Shown: positions 32,789 through 41,609 of the stretch, piece after piece
Layout: every line of letters begins with the position of its first letter
How positions within the stretch are numbered: position 1 is the first letter of the stretch
Assembly: GCF_003387075.1 (NCBI RefSeq)
Contig: NZ_QUMQ01000001.1
Location: 1,984,001 to 2,048,000 of the forward strand
DNA: 64,000 nt
Reading direction: 5' to 3'
Origin: Asanoa ferruginea
GTDB lineage: Bacteria; Actinomycetota; Actinomycetes; Mycobacteriales; Micromonosporaceae
Notes under the pieces: generated by a model
Database searches by the model: none
What the model saw: only the letters and a program-made list of their open reading frames with translations
Told to the model about the DNA's origin: nothing
Made by a program: the position numbers and the translations under genes

Positions 32789-34200
32789 TCGCCCACCCCC
32801 GTGGTGTTGAAGACAGCCATCTGGGTCGGTGCGCCCACCGCCGCGTCGACGACACCGACCGCCGCGACCGTCACGGAATAGCCGTGCGCCAGAGCCACCG
32901 AATCCGCCCAGTCGCCGAACTGCGAGCGCGTCCACTCGAACCGGTGGTCGGCGTGCCGCATCGCCCCAGCGGCGAGCGAAGGGTAGCGCGCGTTGTATTC
33001 CGCGTTGGGCGTCGTGACGATCACGGTCGCCGGCCGTGCGGCACCGAAGACAGCGCGGACCAGGTCGGGCAGCCGGGCCTCGTCGACATGCTCGATCACC
33101 TCCATCAGCACCGCCGCGTCGTAGCCGGCCAGCCGGGCGTCGCGGTAGGTCAGTGCCGACTGGATCAGCCGCACCCGCTGCCGGTCGCGCTCCGAAATCG
33201 CACCCGGTCGGTCGAGTCGCAAGCGGCGGGCAGCCACCGCCAACGCACGCGACGCGACGTCGACCCCGACAAGCTCGGTGTATCGCCGGTCCTCCAGGAG
33301 CGAAACCAGCAGCGCCCCCGGACCGCAGCCCAGGTCGAGCACCCGCTGTGCTCCCGATTCGCGAAGTGCCCGCAGGACCGCTTCACGGCGGACGACGGCC
33401 AGCGAAGGCGCGTCTTCGTCGGCGTCTTCGGGCGAGGCTGCGTCGACGCTGTCGGTCACGACCCGGTCGTCGGACTCGGCCAGCCGCTCGAGCGCCGGCT
33501 CCGACAACGACCGCCGGTGTGCCAGATATCGCGACACGATCAGCTCGCGCTCAGGGTGGCCCGCCAGCCAGCCCTCGCCGGCTCGCACGAGCTTGTCGAC
33601 CTCGTCGGTCGAAACCCAGTAATGCTTGGCGTCATCAAGGACGGGCAACAGCACGTAAAGCTGGTGCAACGCGTCGGCGAGCCGGAGCGTCCCACTCAGC
33701 GCGAGGTCTACATAGGAACTGCGGCCCCACTCCGGGTGCTCGACGTCGAGCGGGATCGCGGTGGCGGTGACCACCCAGCCCAGCGGCGCGAACAGCCGGT
33801 CGGCCAGGTCGGCCCCGCCACGGCAGCGCAGCACCGGGATCCGGATCTCCAACGGGATCGCGGTCGCCGCCAACTCGGGGCGGTCCTTCGAGGTGCCGAG
33901 CATCGCGGTGCGGAACGTCTTGTTGAGCGCGGCCGCGAGCAGGCTCGACGCGGCGTAGGGCCGGTCGTTGACGAACCGGCCGAGGGTGAACCCGTCTGGC
34001 GTGGCCGAGCGGTCGGGCGCTGCGACCTCGAGCACCAGCGCGGCGGTGCAGCGCGCCTCGTCGGCCTCCGGGAAGCACACGAACGCCCGGCCGGTCGGCA
34101 GGTCGAACTCGTGCACCCGGTCGGGATGCTTGACGAGCAGATAGCCGAGGTCGGTGGCGGGCCGGTGGGTGGTCCCGATGGTCAACAACACGCGAACCAT
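32785..34200 (-). CDS. hen1: 3'-terminal RNA ribose 2'-O-methyltransferase Hen1
   Basis: I start this at the ATG at 34200 (MVRVLLTIGTT), giving 471 aa. The N-terminal half (LGYLLVKHPDRVHEFDLPTG, RPYAASSLLAAALNKTFRTA) is the bacterial Hen1-specific domain that activates ligation by Pnkp. The C-terminal half is an AdoMet methyltransferase with VLDLGCGPGALLVSLL and the metal-site motif MEVIEHVDEARLPDLV typical of Hen1. It methylates the 2'-OH at the 3' end of cleaved RNA before sealing, preventing repeated cutting at the same place. Its last codons overlap the pnkp start by 4 bp, so the two enzymes are made together. Confidence 0.95.
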   Translation of the reverse strand: MVRVLLTIGTTHRPATDLGYLLVKHPDRVHEFDLPTGRAFVCFPEADEARCTAALVLEVAAPDRSATPDGFTLGRFVNDRPYAASSLLAAALNKTFRTAMLGTSKDRPELAATAIPLEIRIPVLRCRGGADLADRLFAPLGWVVTATAIPLDVEHPEWGRSSYVDLALSGTLRLADALHQLYVLLPVLDDAKHYWVSTDEVDKLVRAGEGWLAGHPERELIVSRYLAHRRSLSEPALERLAESDDRVVTDSVDAASPEDADEDAPSLAVVRREAVLRALRESGAQRVLDLGCGPGALLVSLLEDRRYTELVGVDVASRALAVAARRLRLDRPGAISERDRQRVRLIQSALTYRDARLAGYDAAVLMEVIEHVDEARLPDLVRAVFGAARPATVIVTTPNAEYNARYPSLAAGAMRHADHRFEWTRSQFGDWADSVALAHGYSVTVAAVGVVDAAVGAPTQMAVFNTTGVGE

Positions 34201-34239
34201 GGTGCCAGCGCACCGGGGACGACCGCGCACCCATTTTGA

Positions 34240-34267
34240 CCGGGGGCGTCCGGCCGGACGCCCCCGG
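34240..34267 (-). terminator. Perfect 28-nt hairpin between the GH16 and hen1 genes
   Basis: The 14-nt arms are exact inverted repeats rich in G and C (a CCGGGGGCGTCC arm start). It lies 12 bp beyond the stop of the GH16 gene in the minus-strand direction and 40 bp before the hen1 start, so it probably ends the GH16 transcript. There is no long T-run. Confidence 0.6.
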
Positions 34268-34278
34268 CTCAGCCCGGA

Positions 34279-35694
34279 TCAGTTGCGCAAGTAGACCCGG
34301 GACCAGTCGAACTCGTAGAACTTGCCCTGGAACTCGCTGGCGGGCATCGAGTGGTTGACGCTGGCGACCTGGGTGTGGCCCCAGCCGGCGTCGAACAGGA
34401 AAGCCAGGTCGGTGGGCGTGCCGGTGGCGCCGCCGCCCTGCGTCCAGTTCATCGTGCCGGACTGCACCTCGCGACCGTCCACATAGAAGCTGTAGGTGTT
34501 GTTCTTGCGGTAGAGCAACGCCCACGTGTGGTATTGCGTCGGGTCATAGCTGGTGATGCCGCGCGACTCCATGCCGCACGACCAGCAGGAGTAATTGGTG
34601 CTGGCGGTGCCGCCGACCGGGTCGGCGTGCCAGTAGCGGCCGTCGTAGTTGGTGTTGCCGCCACCGTTGTCGTAGCCGAAGCTCTCGATGACGTCGAACT
34701 CCGCGCCACCGTCCCAGAGTTGGCCCGCGTTCCACAGCGCGAACCAGTGGTAGCGCGGCGTCACATAGCGGACCCTGGTCTCCCAGAGGATGTCCTGGTT
34801 GAGCCGCGAGCCGCCGGCCGGGAGCGTGAACTTGGCCGTGAACGACCCGTTGACCGCGTTGTGCTGGGTGGGCGACACGGTCGTCTCGCCGTTGCGGGCG
34901 GCCAGCGTGGTCCGCAGCGACGTGCCGGTGAACTGCCGGACCGACGCGTTGATCGGCTGGCCGGAGATGGCCGTCGCCGCGTCTGGCGCCGCGGTGACCG
35001 CGCCGTAGTTGGTGCCGTTGCCGATCGTGCCCCAGTGGTCGTGGTAGACGAACTCGCTGCTCAGCTGGCCGATCGTGCGGATGGTCCCGTCGGCGCCGAA
35101 GTTCCAGTTCTTCACGAGCGTGAAGTTGGCTCCGTAGGCGCTGGACGACGGGCCCGGGCCCTGGGCGGGGCTGCCGATCGTGCCGCCGCCGACGGTCTCG
35201 TTGCCGGGCGGTGGGGTGCCGCCGTCGGTGACCAGTTGCCATTTCTGGTGGCTCTCGCCGGTGCAGTCCCAGATCTGCACGGGCGACCCGGCCGCGGTGG
35301 CGTGCGCGCGCACGTCGAGGCAGCGGCCGGACGGCACGCTGCGGATGCTGCCGTCGGCGTTGACGGTCCACCGCTGGTTGGCGCCGCCGGTGCAGGTCCA
35401 GACGGTGACCGCGGTGCCGTTGGCGGTGCCTTCGCCGAAGACGTCGAGGCACTGGCCGTTGATCGTGATGGTGCCGTTGTCGTTGGTGGTCCAGCGCTGC
35501 GCGGCGCAGTCCTGGATCACGGCGGCCGCGCCGCTGGTGGTGGCGGGGGTCAGGCAGCGGGCCGAGCCGACGCCTTTGATCAGGATGTTGGTGGCCGCGG
35601 CCGCCGGTGTCGGGGCCACGACGACGCAGACGCTCGCGACGACCAGGACGGCGGCGAGTGAGGCCCGGTCGCGCAACTTGAGGAGACTTCTCAA
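34279..35694 (-). CDS. Secreted GH16 glycoside hydrolase with N-terminal ricin-type (CBM13) domain
   Basis: I choose the TTG at 35694, which is preceded by GGAAGGA; the frame extends 20 codons upstream but that part overlaps an operator. The 471-aa product has a Sec signal ending in PAAAA near residue 35, a ricin B-type lectin domain at about 36-155 (three QxW-like blocks: QRWTTN, NQRWTV, HQKWQL), a Pro/Gly linker, and a GH16 catalytic domain to the end. The catalytic motif EFDVIESFG gives nucleophile and acid/base glutamates near 332 and 337. GH16 enzymes cut beta-1,3 or beta-1,3/1,4 glucans, agarose or related polymers; which one cannot be read here. A TGAACCGGTTCA palindrome upstream suggests LacI-family control. 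Confidence 0.93.
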   Translation of the reverse strand: MRSLLKLRDRASLAAVLVVASVCVVVAPTPAAAATNILIKGVGSARCLTPATTSGAAAVIQDCAAQRWTTNDNGTITINGQCLDVFGEGTANGTAVTVWTCTGGANQRWTVNADGSIRSVPSGRCLDVRAHATAAGSPVQIWDCTGESHQKWQLVTDGGTPPPGNETVGGGTIGSPAQGPGPSSSAYGANFTLVKNWNFGADGTIRTIGQLSSEFVYHDHWGTIGNGTNYGAVTAAPDAATAISGQPINASVRQFTGTSLRTTLAARNGETTVSPTQHNAVNGSFTAKFTLPAGGSRLNQDILWETRVRYVTPRYHWFALWNAGQLWDGGAEFDVIESFGYDNGGGNTNYDGRYWHADPVGGTASTNYSCWSCGMESRGITSYDPTQYHTWALLYRKNNTYSFYVDGREVQSGTMNWTQGGGATGTPTDLAFLFDAGWGHTQVASVNHSMPASEFQGKFYEFDWSRVYLRN

Positions 35695-35735
35695 GGCCTT
35701 GTCCTTCCGGGAGGGGATAGACAAGACGCTATATT

Positions 35736-35747
35736 TGAACCGGTTCA
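35736..35747. promoter_or_regulatory. LacI-type operator palindrome upstream of the GH16 gene
   Basis: TGAACCGGTTCA is a perfect 12-bp palindrome 42 bp upstream of the chosen TTG start. Its CG centre is typical of LacI-family operators, which commonly control secreted glycosidases in actinomycetes. Confidence 0.6.
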
Positions 35748-35758
35748 CATGCAACCTG

Positions 35759-36628
35759 CTAGCCGCCCGCGAGCACCTCGGAGAGCAGGGCCGGCTGGAG
35801 GTGGCGGGCGCGCAGGCCGGCGAGGATGTGTGGCAGGGCGTCGTCGGTCATCCGGGCGTTCGCCTCGGTGACGTGCAGGATGATCACCGAGCCCGGGCGC
35901 ACCTTCGTCAGCACGGCGTTGACGATCGGCTGCCACCTGGTCGCGAACGGGTCGCCGCTCACCACGTCGCCGTCGACGACGGTCACGCCCAGTGGCGCCA
36001 GGGAATCCAGCGCCCGCGGGTCGTGGCAGAGGCCGGGAAAGCGGAAATAGCGGGTCTGCCGACCGCCGTACGCCATGATGATGTTGAAGGTCTTGTCCAC
36101 ATCAGACCTCATCCGCGCCGGCGGCAACCGGGGCAGTCCATAGCAGTTGTCGACGAACGCGCCGTGGTCGTAGGTGTGGTTCGCCAGCTCGAAGCGGTCG
36201 TTTTCGGCGATCCGGCGCGTCACCTCGGGATATTGCTCGACCCACATTCCGGTGAGGAAGAACGTCGCGGGCACGCCGCCGCGCTCGAGTTGGTCGAGGA
36301 TGCGCAGGTTGGCATAGGACTTCACCTTGCCCGAGTCGAGCGCCGCCCGCATCGAGACAGTGAGATCGGCGTCGAAGGTCAACGCCACCAGGTTGCCCGT
36401 GCGCGGGCCGTGGTCGACCACCGGTGGCCGCCGCCCGCGCCGCGTGGCACCCGGCACCACCACCGGCGCCGTCGGAGGCGCGGTGGTGGGCGCGGTCGTG
36501 GGCGCCGCGGTCGGCGCCGCAGTCGACGCGCCGGCCGATGGCGACGCCGGCGGAACGAACCGGGCCGGCGATCCGCACCCACCGACCAGCAGGATGGCGA
36601 CAAGTGTGGCGAGGCGAGCGCGTTTCAC
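35759..36628 (-). CDS. Polysaccharide deacetylase (NodB-type) lipoprotein
   Basis: The 289-aa product starts with GTG and a lipoprotein signal (LLVGGC, Cys near residue 18), then a long Ala/Thr/Pro linker to about residue 60, and a NodB homology domain. Motifs are LTFDADL (the TFDAD variant of motif 1, frequent in actinomycetes), ANHTYDH (the metal-binding HxxxH), YFRFPGLCHD, and ILHVTE. It should remove acetyl groups from a polymer such as peptidoglycan or chitin-like glycan outside the cell. It lies on the same strand upstream of the GH16 gene, whose operator falls in the short gap between the two, so the genes probably have separate promoters. Confidence 0.9.
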   Translation of the reverse strand: MKRARLATLVAILLVGGCGSPARFVPPASPSAGASTAAPTAAPTTAPTTAPPTAPVVVPGATRRGRRPPVVDHGPRTGNLVALTFDADLTVSMRAALDSGKVKSYANLRILDQLERGGVPATFFLTGMWVEQYPEVTRRIAENDRFELANHTYDHGAFVDNCYGLPRLPPARMRSDVDKTFNIIMAYGGRQTRYFRFPGLCHDPRALDSLAPLGVTVVDGDVVSGDPFATRWQPIVNAVLTKVRPGSVIILHVTEANARMTDDALPHILAGLRARHLQPALLSEVLAGG

Positions 36629-36684
36629 GCCGCGATCAGACCAGAGAACCGCCGGCTACGGTGCCCCGTGGCGGGCCAGCCCGG

Positions 36685-37668
36685 TCAGCTCCGGGAGCGC
36701 GGCAGGCAGTCCTTCTTGTATTTGAGGCCCGAACCGCACCAGCACGGCCCGTTACGCTCCGGCGGCCACGAGACGTGTGCGCCCGGCTGGGCCTCGAGTT
36801 CCTCGGCGTAGCGGCGCCGGATGTTGGGCGCGCTGGGGTCGCCGTCGTTGCGGTTGGCGTAGCCGGTCAGGCCGGCCACCGATGCCCGCAGCACGTGCAG
36901 CCCGCTGCCACCGGCCTCGGCCAGGCGGACCAACTCCTTCTCGAGCGTGGCCCGGTGCGCGTCCCAGTCGGGACCGAAGGTGTCGGTCAGCGTGTCGAGG
37001 CGGTCGAACTCCGCCTTGGGGAAGAACAGCAGGTCGGGCTCGCCGGACTCGACGCCGCGGGTGAGTTGCGCCTCCAGCCGGTCGGCCAGGTCGTCCTGCC
37101 GGTCGTGTGGCAGGTTGAGGTCACGGCGGACCCGGTGCCGTTGCTGTAGAAGGAAGAACGCGACGCCGGGCGCCTCCGCCGGGCCGACGTCGGCCGTGGT
37201 GCGGGCGCCGAGCAGGTTGTCGACCGCCTCGCTCAGCCACTCTTCGGCGAGCGCCGAGCGGCCGCCGGCGTCGAGCGCGGCACTCACGTAGGCGGGCGCG
37301 TCGGGCTGCTCGGTCAGCAGCGGGCGCAGCGCGGTGACCGCCTCCAGCGCCTCGTCGTCGCGGCCGCCGATCCGGAACAGGATGCGGGCGCGCAGCGCCG
37401 TGGCGAAACCGGCTCCCGGGTCGGAAGGCGACGGGAAGGCGGCCACGGCCCGGTCGGCGTATTGGAGCGCGGCGTCCAGCCGGTTGCGGAACTCGGCGAT
37501 CTCCGCGGCCAGGCTCAGCGCGTCGCCGGCGTCTTCCGGCGAGGCGAGCCGGTCATGGTCGACCGCGTCGGCCAGGTCAGCGGCGACGCCGAGCGGATCA
37601 GCCGTCGTGAGTGCTGAGCGGCGGAGTTCAGCAAGGTCGGCACTCGTGATTGTCTCTTTCGTCGGCAC
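36685..37668 (-). CDS. SEC-C zinc-motif protein with TPR-like helices
   Basis: The 327-aa product is mainly helical (DPLGVAADLADAVDHDRLAS, ALQYADRAVAAFPSPSDPGA) and ends with a SEC-C zinc-binding motif NGPCWCGSGLKYKKDC. SEC-C tails bind Zn and occur in SecA and in many soluble proteins of unknown role; the body here is TPR-like. The start GTG at 37668 has no ribosome site; instead TACCGT lies 6 nt upstream, pointing to a leaderless transcript. The kinase gene at 37751 is divergent and also appears leaderless, so both promoters fit in an 82-bp gap. Confidence 0.85.
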   Translation of the reverse strand: MPTKETITSADLAELRRSALTTADPLGVAADLADAVDHDRLASPEDAGDALSLAAEIAEFRNRLDAALQYADRAVAAFPSPSDPGAGFATALRARILFRIGGRDDEALEAVTALRPLLTEQPDAPAYVSAALDAGGRSALAEEWLSEAVDNLLGARTTADVGPAEAPGVAFFLLQQRHRVRRDLNLPHDRQDDLADRLEAQLTRGVESGEPDLLFFPKAEFDRLDTLTDTFGPDWDAHRATLEKELVRLAEAGGSGLHVLRASVAGLTGYANRNDGDPSAPNIRRRYAEELEAQPGAHVSWPPERNGPCWCGSGLKYKKDCLPRSRS

Positions 37669-37674
37669 ATTCTC

Positions 37675-37680
37675 ACGGTA
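37675..37680 (-). promoter_or_regulatory. Leaderless -10 element (TACCGT) of the SEC-C gene
   Basis: TACCGT ends 6 nt before the GTG at 37668 on the minus strand, the spacing expected when transcription begins at the start codon. No ribosome site is present. Confidence 0.55.
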
Positions 37681-37738
37681 CTTCGCTGTCCGACCGCTAT
37701 CCGTGTAACGCTGATCTCGTTCTGCCGGGCGTCAAAGC

Positions 37739-37744
37739 TAAGCT
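37739..37744 (+). promoter_or_regulatory. Leaderless -10 element (TAAGCT) of the APH-like gene
   Basis: TAAGCT ends 6 nt before the ATG at 37751. The intervening GGGGAG could also act as a ribosome site, so leaderless initiation is likely but not certain. Confidence 0.45.
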
Positions 37745-37750
37745 GGGGAG

Positions 37751-38557
37751 ATGGCGCGACACCAGGAGTGCCTGCGCCGGCTGGGCCGCGATCCGGGATC
37801 GTTGCGCGAATCGGTGCCGCTGGCCGGTTCCGCGTCCGGGTCACACGTCGCCCTGCTGCGGTTCGACGACGGCGAGCGGCTCGTGCTCAAGACGACGACC
37901 CCGCGCGAGGTCGCCCTCTACAGATCCGCTGCCCGCCTTCCGGTCCGCATCCCGCGGCTGGTCGCGGCCGACGACACCTGCCTGCTGTTGGAAGCCCTCG
38001 AACCGCTGCCCCGCGCGGCGGACTGGCCTCCCGCCCAGTGGCACGAGATCGCCCGCCAACTGGGCACGCTGCATGCCACGCCACCTGAAGACCAACCGTG
38101 GCTCCGGCGTCCAACCTCGAGGCGACCCGACCAGACCGCCCGGGCGTTCTGGACCCCGACGGAGCTAGAGCTGCACGACCGGGCCGGCGAGAACGCGAAG
38201 CTGCCGACCTGCCTCGTGCACGGCGACCTGCACGCCGGCAACCTGCTGCGGGCGCCCGACGGCGAGCTGGTCTGGACCGACTGGCAGGAGGTCGGTCTCG
38301 GCCAGGGCCCCGAAGACCTCGCCCTGCTCTGGCAGCGGGCCGAGTTTGACGGCGCTGACCCGCCGCGCGAGGCGATGCTCGCCGGCTACGCGGCCGCGCG
38401 CGGCATCCCGCACGACGACACCCTTGTGCGCGCCACCGTGACGGCCGAGATCCGGCTGCTGCTGCTCGACTGGCCGGTGTTTCTCCAGCACGCCGACCCG
38501 GACCGCCGCGCGCTCATGCGTCGCCGGCTGCACCTGCTCGCGGCGACCCGATCGTGA
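37751..38557 (+). CDS. Aminoglycoside phosphotransferase-family small-molecule kinase
   Basis: The 268-aa product has the APH/choline-kinase fold. Features are an ATP-site Lys in RLVLKTTTP, LLLEALEPLP in the hinge, catalytic VHGDLHAGNLL (the HGDxHxxN motif near residues 156-165), and TDWQEVGLGQGPEDLAL carrying the metal-binding Asp. It transfers phosphate from ATP to a hydroxyl of a small molecule. Family membership alone does not show antibiotic resistance; many actinomycete members act on metabolites or sugars. It is divergent from the SEC-C gene and overlaps the convergent methyltransferase gene by 44 bp at its 3' end. Confidence 0.88.
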   Translation: MARHQECLRRLGRDPGSLRESVPLAGSASGSHVALLRFDDGERLVLKTTTPREVALYRSAARLPVRIPRLVAADDTCLLLEALEPLPRAADWPPAQWHEIARQLGTLHATPPEDQPWLRRPTSRRPDQTARAFWTPTELELHDRAGENAKLPTCLVHGDLHAGNLLRAPDGELVWTDWQEVGLGQGPEDLALLWQRAEFDGADPPREAMLAGYAAARGIPHDDTLVRATVTAEIRLLLLDWPVFLQHADPDRRALMRRRLHLLAATRS

Positions 38558-39329
38558 GCACGTGGCTGCTGGCGCCGAGCAGGCTCGGCTCCTCTTCCAC
38601 CCGGCGCAGCATCTCCAGCATGAACCCGGTGCGCTCCGCGCTGGCGAGGATCTCGTCGAGCCGCCCGCCGATCATCCACAACGGACTCTCGACGGCCACC
38701 TGGCGGCGCACCACGAGGCCGGCCTCGGCGGCCTCGACCGCCGGCTCGTCCGGATGGTGGAAATAGGCGCTGGTGAACCAGGTCTCGCTGCGGTGCACGC
38801 CCTCGGACAGCGCGCCCTCGACCACGGGCTGGAACCGCGGGTCGCGGTAGTAGTCCTTGACGAAGCCGTCGAAGAACGACGCGAACCGGTTGATGGTCGC
38901 GCCGACGACCACGCCACCGGGGCGCACGACCCGGGCCGCCTCCCGCCACGCCGCCACCCGGTCAGCCCGCTCCAGCAGGTGGTAGAGCGGGCCGAAGAGC
39001 AGCACGGCGTCGGCGTCGCGGTCGGCGGCCGGCAACGAGCGGGCGTCGCCGACCGTGGCGGTCACCCCGGGCAGGGCGGCGGCGTCGGCCACGTGCGCCG
39101 GGACCGGGTCGATCACCCGCACGTCGTAGCCGGCCGCGGCCAGCGGCCCCGCGTAGACACCGGTCGCACCGCCGACGTCGAGCACCGACGCCGGAGCGGC
39201 CGGCAGCACCCGGGTGAGCACGTCCCAGGTGCGCAGGAATTCCAACCTGCCTGGGCCCCCGGCGAGCCGGGTGCGCTCGCCGCCGCGACGGTAATAGTCG
39301 AGCACCTCAGGTCGAAGCATGCCGGCCAT
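38514..39329 (-). CDS. Class I SAM-dependent methyltransferase
   Basis: The 271-aa product has the Rossmann AdoMet-binding motif VLDVGGATGVYAGPLAAAGY near residues 49-68, motif II acidic VRVIDPVPAH, DARSLP and LLFGPLYHLLERADR. A start at MLRPEVL (39320) is equally possible. The C-terminal third is specific and probably contacts the acceptor, which I cannot identify. Its 3' end overlaps the convergent APH-like gene by 44 bp, so strong expression of both could interfere. No operon partner is evident on its strand; the GGDEF gene 34 bp upstream could co-transcribe with it. Confidence 0.88.
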   Translation of the reverse strand: MAGMLRPEVLDYYRRGGERTRLAGGPGRLEFLRTWDVLTRVLPAAPASVLDVGGATGVYAGPLAAAGYDVRVIDPVPAHVADAAALPGVTATVGDARSLPAADRDADAVLLFGPLYHLLERADRVAAWREAARVVRPGGVVVGATINRFASFFDGFVKDYYRDPRFQPVVEGALSEGVHRSETWFTSAYFHHPDEPAVEAAEAGLVVRRQVAVESPLWMIGGRLDEILASAERTGFMLEMLRRVEEEPSLLGASSHVLTIGSPRAGAAGDA

Positions 39330-39362
39330 CGTCCACCGCCGCCCGGGAGCGCGACAATCGGT

Positions 39363-41513
39363 TTACATAGGACTCGGCACCGCCAACGCGGCCAGGTCAC
39401 CGACCAGCCCCTCGTCGACCAGGGCGAGGAAGGCGTCGGCGACAGCCGGGTCGAACTGGGAACCGCGGCCCAGCTCGATCTGCTCGCGGGCAGCCGCCAC
39501 GGTCCGGGCGACCGCGTACGGGCGGTCGGCCAGCATCGCCGCCCAGGCGTCGGCGACCGCGACGATCCGCGCCTCGATCGGTATCTCCGCGCCGGCCAGG
39601 CCGAGCGGATAGCCGCTGCCGTCGAAACGTTCGTGGTGCGCCGCGACCACGGCTGCCAGATCCGGGCGCTGGCCGAGTTCGGTCAGCAGCCGGGCGCTCT
39701 CGGCCGGGTGCCGGCGTAGCTGGGCCCATTCGGCCGCCGTCAGCGGAAGCGCCTTGCGCAGCACCGCGTCGGCGACGCTGAGCTTGCCCACGTCGTGCAG
39801 GCGGCCGGCCGCGCCGATCCGGCGCAGCGTGGCGACGTCGACGCCGAGCCGCTCCCCCACCAGCAGCGACCAGCGGGACACCGCCGTGCTGTGTTCGTGC
39901 ACGCTGATCTTCGCGTCTATCTGGTCGGCCAGCCACACCAGGCCGGGCGGCAGGTCGGGGTCGGTGTCGATCGGGTCGACCAGCATGCCGGCCGCGATGA
40001 CCTGGTTGCGGCCGTTGGCCTTGGCCCGGTAGAGCGCGGCGTCGGCGTCGTTGACCAGACCCTCCGGCTCCGACAGCGGCCGGGCGGCGCGGGTGCCAGC
40101 GGTGGCCACGCCGAGCGACGAGGTGAGGCAGACGCTTCGGCCGCCGCCGATGGCGACCGCGTCGCGGCCGATGGCCTGGCGGATCTGCTCGCCGATCTCG
40201 ACCGCGACCTCCTCGCCGGCGCCCGGCAGCAGGCAGACGAACTCCTCGCCGCCATAGCGGGCGACCACGTCGGTGCTGCGCAGGCCGCCCCGGATGCGGG
40301 CTGCGATCTGGGCGAGCACCACGTCACCGGCCGGGTGGCCGTAGCCGTCGTTGACCTTCTTGAACTCGTCGAGGTCGATCAGGATGAGGCTCAGCGGTGT
40401 CTCGGCGCGCTCGGCCCGCTCGGCTTCGATCCGCAGCATCTCCTGGAAGAAGCGGCGGTTGTAGACGCCGGTCAGGCCGTCGGTGATGGCCAGCCGTTCC
40501 TGCTCGCGCAGCGCGGCGCGCAACTGGGTGGCCAGCCGGGTGCGGTCCCGGATGATCAGCAACTGGCGGGCCAGCAGGCCGGCGAAGAGGGCCAGCAGGA
40601 TGGCGAGCGTGCTGCCGGTCAGCGGGCCCTCGTCGAGGCGGTCGGCGAGGATCAGCCCGGTGGCCGCGAGCCCGGCGATCACCAGCGGCACCGCGGTCAG
40701 GTCGCGGGAGCGGGGACGTTCCCGGGCCTCCGGTTCGGGCCGGCGGATCGCGGCGACGGCGGCGAGGCCGAACAGCACGGCCTCGATCTGCCAGCCGATG
40801 TTGGTCCAGTTGCTGTCGGTGTTCTGGGCGGCGATCGAGTACGCGTACATCGCGTCGGTGATGCCGGCCACCGCGAACCCGGCACCGACCAGCGCGGCCC
40901 AGGCCGGCAGCCGGTGCCGGCCGGCGAGCCCGACGGCCGCGAGCGTCGTGACGATGGCCACACCGAACAGCGGGTAGGCGAAGGCCACGAAGTCGGCCAG
41001 CCGTGGCGCTTCCGGCAGCGACGGTGAGATGGCCACCTGCCAGCCGATCGTGCCGAGCCCGAGGGCGAGCAGGCCGGCGTCGAGCAGCCCGCGGATGTGC
41101 CGCAGGTGCCCGGTGCTGCCGATGCCGACCAGGATCGCCGGGATCGCGACGACATAAGAGGAGAGGTAGAAGAAGTCGGCGCTGGATACGGCGGGCGGCC
41201 CACGCCCCAGCACGTAGGTGTAGTAGACCCAGACCACCTCGCCGACCAGCCACAGGGCGTTGGACGTCGCGAGCAGGGTCCAGGCGATCCTGGTGCGGCC
41301 GCGGGTGACCACCGCGGCGGTGATCGACAGGCCGACGGCCACCACGATGGGCACCAGATAGGGCAGATCGACCAGAGCCGTCGATGGGTGTGCGACCTGG
41401 GCGATCACCAGCAGGACGACGAAGACCACCAGCCAGCCGACGCCAACCCCGGTGGCCCACCGCATCGCGCGGTCGCGCCGGAGGAAGGAGCCCAGCGACG
41501 TGGAGTCCGACAC
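39363..41513 (-). CDS. Membrane GGDEF/HD-GYP dual-domain c-di-GMP protein
   Basis: The 716-aa product has an N-terminal membrane region of about nine hydrophobic helices (residues 15-320), a GGDEF diguanylate cyclase domain with active site RYGGEEF and an RSTD inhibitory I-site five residues before it, then an HD-GYP domain with HDVGKL and HHERFDGSGYP. GGDEF makes c-di-GMP from GTP; HD-GYP degrades c-di-GMP or related dinucleotides. Both catalytic signatures look intact, which is unusual, so the balance may be switched by the membrane sensor. The start GTG has a GGAGGA ribosome site. HD-GYP domains are relatively uncommon in actinomycetes. Confidence 0.92.
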   Translation of the reverse strand: MSDSTSLGSFLRRDRAMRWATGVGVGWLVVFVVLLVIAQVAHPSTALVDLPYLVPIVVAVGLSITAAVVTRGRTRIAWTLLATSNALWLVGEVVWVYYTYVLGRGPPAVSSADFFYLSSYVVAIPAILVGIGSTGHLRHIRGLLDAGLLALGLGTIGWQVAISPSLPEAPRLADFVAFAYPLFGVAIVTTLAAVGLAGRHRLPAWAALVGAGFAVAGITDAMYAYSIAAQNTDSNWTNIGWQIEAVLFGLAAVAAIRRPEPEARERPRSRDLTAVPLVIAGLAATGLILADRLDEGPLTGSTLAILLALFAGLLARQLLIIRDRTRLATQLRAALREQERLAITDGLTGVYNRRFFQEMLRIEAERAERAETPLSLILIDLDEFKKVNDGYGHPAGDVVLAQIAARIRGGLRSTDVVARYGGEEFVCLLPGAGEEVAVEIGEQIRQAIGRDAVAIGGGRSVCLTSSLGVATAGTRAARPLSEPEGLVNDADAALYRAKANGRNQVIAAGMLVDPIDTDPDLPPGLVWLADQIDAKISVHEHSTAVSRWSLLVGERLGVDVATLRRIGAAGRLHDVGKLSVADAVLRKALPLTAAEWAQLRRHPAESARLLTELGQRPDLAAVVAAHHERFDGSGYPLGLAGAEIPIEARIVAVADAWAAMLADRPYAVARTVAAAREQIELGRGSQFDPAVADAFLALVDEGLVGDLAALAVPSPM

Positions 41514-41609
41514 CTACGGTCCTCCCCACGTCACCCGGAGTTACGGTCGACTCTCCAGTTAACGCCGGGTGGCTGGGTGGCTTCAAGGGGTGGCGCAGTG
41601 ACCCGGGCC

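Noticed and set aside
37751-38557. An antibiotic-resistance call for the APH-like kinase
   Set aside because: The motifs show only the kinase superfamily. Nothing in the sequence or neighbourhood indicates an aminoglycoside substrate.
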